Source: SHZI01 sp964407855 (lineage in GTDB: Bacteria > Pseudomonadota > Gammaproteobacteria > Steroidobacterales > GCA-2729495). From it: DNA of 7,881 nt. A model generated the notes under the pieces. That model ran no database searches, was not told where the DNA came from, and was given only the letters and a program-made list of their open reading frames with translations. Positions within the stretch are counted from its first letter, which is position 1, and the number at the start of each line of letters is the position of its first letter. The stretch covers positions 1-7,881 of the forward strand of contig CAYOXI010000085.1 in the NCBI GenBank assembly GCA_964407855.1, in the 5' to 3' direction. The position numbers were made by a program, and so were the translations under genes. Below are positions 1-6,228 of this stretch, piece after piece.

Positions 1-561
1 CGCGAGGACAATGCCGACCTGCGTCTCACCGAGACCGGCCGCGACCTCGGCCTGGTGGACGAACACCGCTTCAGCGCCTTCGCCGCCAAGCGCGAGGCCA
101 TCGAACACGAGACGACGCGCCTCGGGGCACTATGGGCGGCGCCCAACAACACGCTCGGCGCCGCGCTGATCGGCGCGGGCATCGCGCTCAGTCGCGAGAC
201 CCATGCCATGGACCTGCTCAAGCGCCCGGACCTCGACTACACGACGCTCACCGCTATCGCGGGCTTCGGCCCTGCGGTCACGGCAGCCGAGGTTGCCGAG
301 CAGGTGCAGATCCAGGCCAGGTATTCAGGCTATCTGCAGCGGCAGGACGTCGAGGTGGAACGCAACCGTCGCCACGAAGGCACCGCGATTCCGCCGGATT
401 TCGACTATGCGGCGGTGCGCGGGCTGTCCGCCGAGGTTCGCGAAAAGCTCGAGCGCGTGCGCCCCGAGAGTATCGCCCAGGCAGGTCGCATCGCCGGCAT
501 CACGCCGGCGTCGCTGTCACTGCTGCTGCTGCATCTGAAGCGGCGGCAGAGCGCAGCCTGA
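1..561 (+). CDS. mnmG: tRNA uridine-5-carboxymethylaminomethyl(34) synthesis enzyme MnmG, C-terminal part (5' end outside window)
   Basis: MnmG (GidA), with MnmE, installs the carboxymethylaminomethyl group on the wobble uridine U34 of certain tRNAs in the cytoplasm, using FAD and a methylene-tetrahydrofolate-derived carbon. The frame is open from base 1 and ends at TGA 559-561, giving 186 of the roughly 620-630 residues usual for the family, so the FAD-binding domain lies outside the window. Diagnostic stretches are REDNADLRLT at the first codons, QIQARYSGYLQRQ at about residues 103-115, GLSAEV at about 141-146, and RPESIAQAGRIAGITPAS at about 154-171. This helical tail is the part that in the family contacts MnmE and tRNA. 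A GTG at position 55 lies inside this conserved stretch and is not the true start. In many bacteria rsmG follows mnmG; here a convergent, unrelated gene follows 11 bp downstream with no room for a terminator. Confidence 0.96.
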   Translation, partial: REDNADLRLTETGRDLGLVDEHRFSAFAAKREAIEHETTRLGALWAAPNNTLGAALIGAGIALSRETHAMDLLKRPDLDYTTLTAIAGFGPAVTAAEVAEQVQIQARYSGYLQRQDVEVERNRRHEGTAIPPDFDYAAVRGLSAEVREKLERVRPESIAQAGRIAGITPASLSLLLLHLKRRQSAA

Positions 562-572
562 CGCAGCCAGCA

Positions 573-3095
573 CTACTCGAATCCGTCCCTGAAAACCAGG
601 TCTCCCTCGGGCAGCGCGACCTTGAACAGGCTGCGTCCATGGGTGAAAGCAAAGAGCTGCTTGGGCGGCGACTGGTCGCTTCCAGCCAGCACCAGATGCT
701 CGGTAAAGACGTTGGCGAAGCCGGTATTCTCCCGTGCCCAGCTGCCACCGCCGTCGTTGCTGACGAATACGCCGAGATCGGTGCCGATCCACAGCTGCTG
801 GCCGTTGTCGGGATCGACCACGATGCTGTGCACCGGCATGTCGGGGAGCTGTCCAGCGCCGTCGAGCGCGCTCCAGCTGACGCCGCCGTTGGCGCTTCGC
901 CAGACGTGCGCGCCTCCGAACGTGGAGTAGGTCGCATAGGCAATGCTGGTGTCCCCTGGATCAAAAGCGATCGAGGAGACATAGCCGCTGCGTGGCTGCA
1001 CCGAAGACCATGGCGTGCTGCTGTCAGCGCTGGTCGCGGCCGTGTTGCGAAAGATGCGTCCGTCGCTGGCGCCGGCCAGCACCAGATCGGAATTGCCAGG
1101 TGCCACTGCATGCGCACTGATGCGTACGTTCCCCGGAGTCAGTTCAACGCTGGCGCGACTCCAGCTGTCGGCGCCGTCGTCGGTGCGCCACAGGAAGCGG
1201 CCGCTGGTCCACAGCCGCTCGGGATCGTTGGGATCCATGGTGAACGGGTTGATGAACAGGCCGCTGTCGCTGATGCCGGAGGTGGCAGGCTGGAAACTTG
1301 CGCCGCCATCGAGGGAGCGGCGGATGGAAATACCGGTGGTCTCCAGGTACAGGATCTGGGTGTTGTCGGGGTTGACCGCGGTGTAGCCACCGTCGCCGCC
1401 GAACAGCTCCAGCCAGGCGTTGGTGCCGCTGCCGTCGTTGCCGCGCGGGGTGCCGTTGTCCTGGGTGCCGCCGAAGTAGGTGGTCTGATCGGGATAGACG
1501 CTGCCATGGTAGAACTGCGTCACCTGGTAGCCGTTGTTGAGGCCGCTCCAGGTGATCGCGGGCAGCCCGGTCTGGCCACACACGCCCGGCAGGCCGTCGC
1601 CCGTATTGCTGGCGACCGCCGCGTTGGGATTGGCGGTGACGTGGAGGCCGCCGTCATTGGACGAGTACAGGCGTGTCTCGGTGATGGCGTCGTAGTCGGG
1701 ATGGAAATACAGGCCGTGCATGTCGGCATGCACGTAGCTCGGCGAGGCCGGATTGAACCACCAGTACGAGGCGATGCCCCAGTTGAGGCCGCCGTCGTCG
1801 GAGCGGAACAGGTCGACGCCGCCGGCCCAGACGCGGTCGGGATTGACCGGATCGACCTTGATGATGATGTCGTACCAGCCCTGGTTGAAGAACTGGTTGG
1901 CACCACCGAACCCGCAGTCGAACAGGAAGGCGAACACCGGATTGCTGAGCAGCACGCGATTGAGCCTGACCGGCGCATTGTTGTCGACCTGGGTATCCCA
2001 GCTGTCGCCGCCGTCATCGCTGCGGAACACGCCGCGCAGGCCGTTGTTGAAGTCGCCGCAGTTGTATCCGGTGGCGGTCGTGCAGGTGGCCAGCACGTAG
2101 ACCATGTCCTGGTTGGAGGGCGCGATCGAGAGGCTGCTGCGGGCCATGCCCTGGGGGCTCAGCACGGTAGTCCAGGGGCCGGCGCCTGCGGCATCCTCAT
2201 TGCGCAGGATCTGACCCCCCTCGAAGCTGCCGCAGGCGGCAAACACCACGTCGGTCGCTGCCGTGTCGGTACGCGCTTCGAGATCGAAGCAGCCGCGGCC
2301 GGTGGGTTCGGCGAACTGCTGGCTCCAGCTGGTTCCGCCGTCCAGTGAGCGGAAAATGCCGGCACGGGTGGCGGCGTACAGCACGTTGCTGCTGTTGGGG
2401 CCGATGATCAGGTCGTTGACGTAATGGAAGCTGCTGTTGGCGGTCGCCGCGAGCTGGCTCCAGTTGGCCCCGCCGTCGACCGACCTGAAGATACCCGCGC
2501 CGCGCTGGCTGTCGCCGGAGAACACGCCCTCGCCGGTGCCGGCAAACACGACGTCGCCGTCGCTCGGATCCACGGCAAGGCTGACCACCGCCAGGTTGGC
2601 GATCAGATCGCTCATCGGCATCCACGATGCACCACCGTCGAGGCTCTTCCAGACGCCGCCCGCCACACCGGCCGTGTACATGATGTCCGGATCGTCGGGG
2701 TGGAACTGCAATACCCGCGTGCGGCCGCCGATGTTGCCCGGCCCGAGAGGCGTCCACTGCAGCTCGGCGCCGCGCGCGGCTGCTTCTGCGTCGGACAGTG
2801 GCGCCGCGATTGCGCTGCTGTACAGCGGCAGGAGATCGGCCTCGCGCGCCGCCTCCACGTACCAGGTCCCATCGATCGCGGTCGCGCCGGCGGGCAAGCG
2901 CTTGTGCATGAAGTGCAGCTGCGCTTCGGCAGGCTGGTCGTAGCGCCTCTTCGGCGGCCGGCCGGCCTTGGCGGCGATGGTGGCGGGCACGTGGCCGGAC
3001 CCGGCCGGGCGCTCCGGCTGGGAAACGCAGCCCCCGAGCGCAAAGGACCCTGCGACGACGCAGGCCGCCAGCAAATGGACAGGACGGAAATCCAT
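573..3095 (-). CDS. Outer-membrane lipoprotein with ~10 Asp-box (BNR) repeats, VPS10/sortilin- or GH74-like beta-propeller, DGFE C-terminal tail
   Basis: Predicted exported 840-residue lipoprotein; substrate or partner unknown. The start at 3095 (MDFRPVH) is preferred over the ATG at 3101 because AAGGA at 3108-3104 lies 8 nt before it but only 2 nt before the upstream ATG. A hydrophobic signal ends in the lipobox LGGC (Cys23); the next residue is Val, not Asp, which favours the outer membrane. After a linker, the family signature WTPLGPGNIGGRTR (about 114-127) opens the propeller. Asp-boxes of the form S-x-D-G-G-x-x-W begin near residues 151, 205, 250, 359, 432, 479 (degenerate), 594, 638, 734 and 779. 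Other family motifs are AGTGEG (about 185), HADMH (about 456) and GGTQDNGT (about 542). Six Cys after the lipobox could form disulfides. The last residues are DLVFRDGFE. Such proteins are often labelled glycosyl hydrolase or YCF48-like, but no catalytic acids can be assigned, so enzymatic activity is unproven. The gene is monocistronic, divergent from the rhomboid gene and convergent with mnmG. Confidence 0.9.
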   Translation of the reverse strand: MDFRPVHLLAACVVAGSFALGGCVSQPERPAGSGHVPATIAAKAGRPPKRRYDQPAEAQLHFMHKRLPAGATAIDGTWYVEAAREADLLPLYSSAIAAPLSDAEAAARGAELQWTPLGPGNIGGRTRVLQFHPDDPDIMYTAGVAGGVWKSLDGGASWMPMSDLIANLAVVSLAVDPSDGDVVFAGTGEGVFSGDSQRGAGIFRSVDGGANWSQLAATANSSFHYVNDLIIGPNSSNVLYAATRAGIFRSLDGGTSWSQQFAEPTGRGCFDLEARTDTAATDVVFAACGSFEGGQILRNEDAAGAGPWTTVLSPQGMARSSLSIAPSNQDMVYVLATCTTATGYNCGDFNNGLRGVFRSDDGGDSWDTQVDNNAPVRLNRVLLSNPVFAFLFDCGFGGANQFFNQGWYDIIIKVDPVNPDRVWAGGVDLFRSDDGGLNWGIASYWWFNPASPSYVHADMHGLYFHPDYDAITETRLYSSNDGGLHVTANPNAAVASNTGDGLPGVCGQTGLPAITWSGLNNGYQVTQFYHGSVYPDQTTYFGGTQDNGTPRGNDGSGTNAWLELFGGDGGYTAVNPDNTQILYLETTGISIRRSLDGGASFQPATSGISDSGLFINPFTMDPNDPERLWTSGRFLWRTDDGADSWSRASVELTPGNVRISAHAVAPGNSDLVLAGASDGRIFRNTAATSADSSTPWSSVQPRSGYVSSIAFDPGDTSIAYATYSTFGGAHVWRSANGGVSWSALDGAGQLPDMPVHSIVVDPDNGQQLWIGTDLGVFVSNDGGGSWARENTGFANVFTEHLVLAGSDQSPPKQLFAFTHGRSLFKVALPEGDLVFRDGFE

Positions 3096-3103
3096 GAGCA
3101 TGT

Positions 3104-3108
3104 TCCTT
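3104..3108 (-). promoter_or_regulatory. Ribosome binding site of the Asp-box lipoprotein gene
   Basis: Read on the minus strand this is AAGGA. It is followed by 8 nt and then the ATG at 3095. The in-frame ATG at 3101 is only 2 nt away, too close for normal initiation, so this site decides the start. It is the only clear Shine-Dalgarno sequence in front of any complete gene in the window. Confidence 0.6.
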
Positions 3109-3131
3109 GAGCAGACGGAGATCGAGCGCGC

Positions 3132-3162
3132 ATTGTAGTGACTTCAGATGAAACCGTGTTTC
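3132..3162 (-). promoter_or_regulatory. Candidate promoter (-10 TACAAT) with overlapping GAAAC-cgt-GTTTC dyad
   Basis: On the minus strand, TACAAT at 3137-3132 matches the sigma-70 -10 consensus at five of six positions. Transcription would start near 3125, leaving a leader of about 30 nt containing the AAGGA ribosome binding site. At 17-bp spacing the -35 position reads AACACG, which does not match consensus. That position lies inside a perfect 5-bp dyad, GAAAC (3150-3154) and GTTTC (3158-3162), separated by CGT. A weak -35 covered by a dyad would fit regulation by a DNA-binding protein, but this is inference from a short motif. Confidence 0.3.
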
Positions 3163-3288
3163 GCTGCGGGTGGGAGTTGACGTCCGGTCGGCGGAGCAGC
3201 GCTCTACAGCAGAAAATTTCACCTTGCCACGCTGCGCCAATGCGCTCGCCAGTCGATCATGCGCGCGGCGTGTCCAGCTGAACCCGCA

Positions 3289-3313
3289 CGGATCACGATC
3301 AGGTCGTGGTCCG
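3289..3313. other. 10-bp hairpin in the divergent intergenic region
   Basis: CGGATCACGA (3289-3298) and TCGTGGTCCG (3304-3313) pair over all ten positions, with one T/G wobble, around the 5-nt loop TCAGG. No T-run follows on either strand, so it is not a typical intrinsic terminator. It lies upstream of the candidate -10 of the rhomboid gene and could be an operator or a transcribed hairpin. No known family is recognised. Confidence 0.35.
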
Positions 3314-3362
3314 GAGCTCCCATCGCGGCGCAGCCAGCTACACTGTCTGTGCCCCCGTCGAC

Positions 3363-3374
3363 CATGGCGCCATG
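3363..3374 (+). promoter_or_regulatory. Perfect 12-bp palindrome covering the rhomboid start codon, with overlapping mini-ORF
   Basis: CATGGCGCCATG is identical to its reverse complement, and its last three bases are the ATG proposed as the rhomboid start. The other ATG in it (3364) opens a four-codon reading frame (M-A-P-C) that stops at TGA 3376-3378, overlapping the main start. No Shine-Dalgarno sequence precedes either ATG. A weak -10-like TACACT lies at 3339-3344 without a recognisable -35. A translational role is possible, but chance occurrence in GC-rich DNA cannot be excluded. Confidence 0.25.
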
Positions 3375-4838
3375 CTGATCCTGCCCCTGCACCGACCGCT
3401 GACGCGCGCGAGCTTTCCGCTGGCGACCGCGGCGCTGCTGATCCTCAACCTGGTGGTGTACTTCGCGCTGCAGGGTGGCGACGACCGCGCGCGCGAGCAG
3501 GCCGTGCGTTTTCATGAAGAGTCCGGACTTGCTGCGATCGAAACGCAGCTGTACCGCAAACATCTGCGCACCCTGGACGGGGATGACAGGCTGGCCCATG
3601 TCGAGGCGCTGCCACCGCCCTACCAACAGTCGTGGCTGACCCACGCAGCCCGCGATGACCGCAGCTTCCGCGCGCGGCTGGCACGTGCCGAGCTGTTCGC
3701 CGATGCGCGGGCGCACGCCCAGTGGCAGTCGCTCGACGCGCAATACCGCACGCTGCGCAATCGTGTCTTCACCGAGCGTTTCGCGCTCGATGCCACCGCG
3801 CCGGATGCGACCGGCCTGCTTGGCTCGATGTTCCTGCACGGCGGGCTCGGACATCTGCTTGGCAACATGCTGTTCCTGTGCGCGCTCGGCCTGCTGGTGG
3901 AGGGCGCGCTCGGTCCGTGGCGTTTCCTGCTTCTGTATGCCGCCTCAGGGGTCGCGGCGGGCCTGACCTGGGTCGGCTGGCAGGGCGGCGAAGCAGCCAT
4001 GTTGATCGGTGCCTCCGGTGCCATCGCCGGATTGATGGGCGCGCTGGCGGTGATCTGGGGCATGCACCGCATCCGCTTCTTCTACTGGTTCTTCGTGGTG
4101 TTCGACTACGTGCGCGCACCTGCATTGATGCTGCTGCCGGCATGGCTTGGCTGGGAGCTCATCCAGATGTTCGCCCTGCCAGACAGCCGCGTTGCCTATT
4201 CAGCCCATGCCGGAGGCATGGTCGCCGGCGCGCTCCTGGCATGGGGCGCGCGCGCCGCGGGCTGGACGCGCGATGATTTCCTCACCGAAGCTGCGACTGA
4301 CGAAGTGCGCGGCGACCGCCTGGGCGTGGCGCTTGCCCACCTTGGCCAGATGCGCCTCGCCGAGGCCGAAGCCCTGCTGGAACCTCTGGCGGCGGCAGAG
4401 CCGAGGCGTCTCGACATCGCCATCGCGCGCTACCGGGTGGCGCGCTATGCGCAGCGCGGTGAGCGCGGTGGCCTGATCGATCGTGCCGGTGCAGTGCTGG
4501 ATGCAGAGGCACCGCGCGCCGAGCAGGTGCGCGAGCAGTGGGACGTGGTGCGCGACCTTGGCAAGCTCGGCCTCCACGCGCCTGCCCCGCAGCGAGTGCG
4601 CCTCGCCGCGCGACTGGCCGTCCTCGGTGAGGCTGATGCCGCGCTGGAATTGATCGAGTCCGTCCCGGAAACTGTGCTGCAGGACCTCGACCTCCCGCAG
4701 CTCTGGCTGCGCCTGGCGCTGCTGCTCAGCGAAGGCGGCCATCGGGCAGCCGGATCACGCGCGCTGCACGGCCTGTTGCAGCGTTTCCCGCACAGCGAGC
4801 AGGCCGGGAAAGCGCGGTTCCTTCTGAGCGAGCAGTAA
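3372..4838 (+). CDS. Rhomboid family intramembrane serine protease with C-terminal TPR-like helical domain
   Basis: Polytopic inner-membrane protease expected to cleave transmembrane segments of other proteins; substrate unknown. The 488-residue product starts at MLILPLHRPLTR, the N-terminus I associate with this subfamily. The frame stays open back to a GTG at 3306, but those 22 extra codons (RSSHRGAASY...) look non-coding and have no suitable ribosome binding site. TM1 is about residues 17-33. A hydrophilic stretch of about 110 residues precedes the rhomboid core, which contains HGGLGHLLGN (His156, His161, Asn165), the nucleophile motif GASG (Ser215) and the catalytic His in AHAGG (His279). 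The catalytic pair and the oxyanion-region His/Asn are therefore present and the enzyme is probably active. Residues from about 318 to 488 are alanine- and leucine-rich helical pairs resembling TPRs, ending in HSEQAGKARFLLSEQ. No Shine-Dalgarno sequence is visible. It is divergent from the lipoprotein gene and convergent with the DUF4013-like gene 46 bp downstream. Confidence 0.92.
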   Translation: MLILPLHRPLTRASFPLATAALLILNLVVYFALQGGDDRAREQAVRFHEESGLAAIETQLYRKHLRTLDGDDRLAHVEALPPPYQQSWLTHAARDDRSFRARLARAELFADARAHAQWQSLDAQYRTLRNRVFTERFALDATAPDATGLLGSMFLHGGLGHLLGNMLFLCALGLLVEGALGPWRFLLLYAASGVAAGLTWVGWQGGEAAMLIGASGAIAGLMGALAVIWGMHRIRFFYWFFVVFDYVRAPALMLLPAWLGWELIQMFALPDSRVAYSAHAGGMVAGALLAWGARAAGWTRDDFLTEAATDEVRGDRLGVALAHLGQMRLAEAEALLEPLAAAEPRRLDIAIARYRVARYAQRGERGGLIDRAGAVLDAEAPRAEQVREQWDVVRDLGKLGLHAPAPQRVRLAARLAVLGEADAALELIESVPETVLQDLDLPQLWLRLALLLSEGGHRAAGSRALHGLLQRFPHSEQAGKARFLLSEQ

Positions 4839-4847
4839 CAGGGTCAC

Positions 4848-4874
4848 TGGCGTCGCGCAGCACGCGAAGCGCCA
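4848..4874. terminator. Candidate bidirectional terminator hairpin between convergent genes
   Basis: TGGCG (4848-4852) and CGCG (4854-4857) pair with CGCG (4863-4866) and CGCCA (4870-4874) around the loop CAGCA, with an internal loop of T opposite AAG. It lies in the 46-bp gap between two convergent stop codons, where a shared terminator is expected. Neither strand has a U-tract after the stem, so termination efficiency is uncertain. Confidence 0.35.
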
Positions 4875-4884
4875 CTGGTGCTGC

Positions 4885-6129
4885 TCAGCTCGCCCGAAGC
4901 GTGGCCAGCAGCTGCTCGATGCGCTCACGGTCCTCTTCCGCGGCGCGTTCGCGGGCGGCCTCCAGCAACACCCGCACTTCGCGCTCGGTGTCCGGTCGGC
5001 GCAGCAGAAGATCGGCTGCACGCAGGCTCCAGGCCGGCATCTGCGCATGGCGCGGCTGCCTGCGGATCGCAGCGCGCAGCAGATCGGCGGCCAGCGCGCT
5101 CTGTCCGACCATTTCCGCGCGTTCCGCCAGACGCGCGCCGTCCTCGACCTCGGGCGTGGTGAAGTCCGGATCGAGGTCGAGGCACTCGCGCGCCAGCCCG
5201 AGTGCGCGGCGCTCCTGCTTCTCCATCAGCAGCAGGTGCATGAACAGGCGCCCATGCTCGATGAGGTCGGCCTTTGCCGCGCCCGACTGTCGCAGCAGAC
5301 GGCGATACAGCTCATGCACCTCGGGCGTCACCGCGCGCTCGCGAATATCCTCGCGCAGCAGCGCCAGGGCCGCTTCGGGCTGCCCGGCCTGCACTTCGCT
5401 GCCGGCACGATCGAGCAGCTCCTGATCGCGATTGCGCAGCGCACCGGGCGCCCCGGTTGCCGTATCCGGTTCGAAGCCGAGTTCTTCGTGGTACTGGAAG
5501 ATCAGGTAGCCCATCAGGTGAAAGGTGGCGAACAACCCCCAAAGCGCAAACGCATTCACCAGCGGTCCGGCAATCAATGCCGGCAGCACCCTGGAGAGCG
5601 CCTCGCCGGCATTGGCGGCACTGACCTGTATGACCAGCAGCAGACCGACCACTGCGAGATACGGCCAGCCGATGCGTGCAATCACCGCCAGCCAGCGCCC
5701 CGGTGCCAGCGCATTGATCAGACTGCCGCTCATCGCCAGCACCATGGTCGCCACCGGCTGCACGATCACGGCGAGCACGAAGAGCGCCACGCCCAGTGCC
5801 GGCAACCGCGCCATGACGAGTATCGGCAACAGAAACAGGATGATCTGCAGTCCGATGTACTGCAGCACCATCGAGCCCTCGATCTGCAGCACCCGCTCCG
5901 GCGGCTCGAGCTTGCCGTGGGCGGTCTCCTGCAGGATCTCGAAAGCGTACTTGTAGGCTGCCAGCCAGCAGATCAGGACGAAGATGAGGCCGAGCAACGG
6001 TGCCCAGGCCAATACCGCCATCGCCAGCACCAGAACCACGATGGTGACCAGCGCCGCCCCCTGGAAAGGATAGGCCGCGATGGATCGAAGTCGTTGCCAG
6101 AACGGTGGGATCGGAGTGCGGGTGTGCAT
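4885..6129 (-). CDS. DUF4013-like integral membrane protein with C-terminal TPR-like helical region
   Basis: Uncharacterised inner-membrane protein of 414 residues. The start at 6129 (MHTRTPIPPFWQRLRSIAAYPF) places a typical family N-terminus at the beginning. The frame continues upstream to an ATG at 6219, but the extra 30 codons are basic, low in recognisable content and fill the divergent spacer. About six membrane spans are visible, near residues 24-42, 43-60, 87-106, 109-133, 156-170 and 182-211, with an amphipathic segment containing ILQETAHGKLEPPE between spans 2 and 3. The membrane region resembles DUF4013-type proteins by pattern recall, which is tentative. Residues from about 232 to 414 are charged helical repeats (PEAALALLREDIRE, ALGLARECLDLDPDF, ALAADLLRAAIRRQP) resembling TPRs and presumably cytoplasmic. 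No Shine-Dalgarno sequence is evident before 6129; a weak -10-like TATCCT lies at 6167-6162. The gene is convergent with the rhomboid gene, which has a similar membrane-plus-helical-tail layout. Confidence 0.85.
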   Translation of the reverse strand: MHTRTPIPPFWQRLRSIAAYPFQGAALVTIVVLVLAMAVLAWAPLLGLIFVLICWLAAYKYAFEILQETAHGKLEPPERVLQIEGSMVLQYIGLQIILFLLPILVMARLPALGVALFVLAVIVQPVATMVLAMSGSLINALAPGRWLAVIARIGWPYLAVVGLLLVIQVSAANAGEALSRVLPALIAGPLVNAFALWGLFATFHLMGYLIFQYHEELGFEPDTATGAPGALRNRDQELLDRAGSEVQAGQPEAALALLREDIRERAVTPEVHELYRRLLRQSGAAKADLIEHGRLFMHLLLMEKQERRALGLARECLDLDPDFTTPEVEDGARLAERAEMVGQSALAADLLRAAIRRQPRHAQMPAWSLRAADLLLRRPDTEREVRVLLEAARERAAEEDRERIEQLLATLRAS

Positions 6130-6228
6130 GAACCGAAGCCGATGGACATTGCCGGCCGCGCAGGATACGCCCATCGCCTTCACAGCGCATCCGCCTCGAC
6201 GGGGCTGCCGCAATGACATACTTCGCGC

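Noticed and set aside
132..2348. Open frame of 738 codons on the + strand, running antisense through most of the lipoprotein gene
   Set aside because: It is antisense to a gene with strong family motifs. Its translation is Val/Ala/Gly/Arg-rich with pseudo-repeats that mirror the Asp-box codons on the other strand. High GC removes stop codons, which explains its length.
3177..3182. TTGACG, a good -35-like hexamer on the + strand
   Set aside because: No acceptable -10 lies 15-19 bp downstream, and it is nearly 200 bp from the rhomboid start.
2197..3240. 347-codon minus-strand frame overlapping the 5' part of the lipoprotein gene
   Set aside because: Arg-rich shadow in another frame of the same strand, with no recognisable domain; the lipoprotein frame has the lipobox and Asp-boxes.
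3219..3854. 211-codon minus-strand frame across the intergenic region and the rhomboid 5' end
   Set aside because: Antisense to the rhomboid N-terminal region and without recognisable motifs; it would place a gene between the divergent promoters without support.
6140..6176. Inverted repeat CGATGG / CCATCG with a 25-bp spacer in the divergent region before the cytochrome
   Set aside because: A 6-bp arm with a long spacer is expected by chance in this composition and has no supporting promoter placement.
5047..6216. 389-codon + strand frame antisense to the DUF4013-like gene
   Set aside because: Gln/His/Arg-rich composition typical of the complement of membrane-protein codons, with no domain or ribosome binding site; the minus-strand frame has clear membrane spans.
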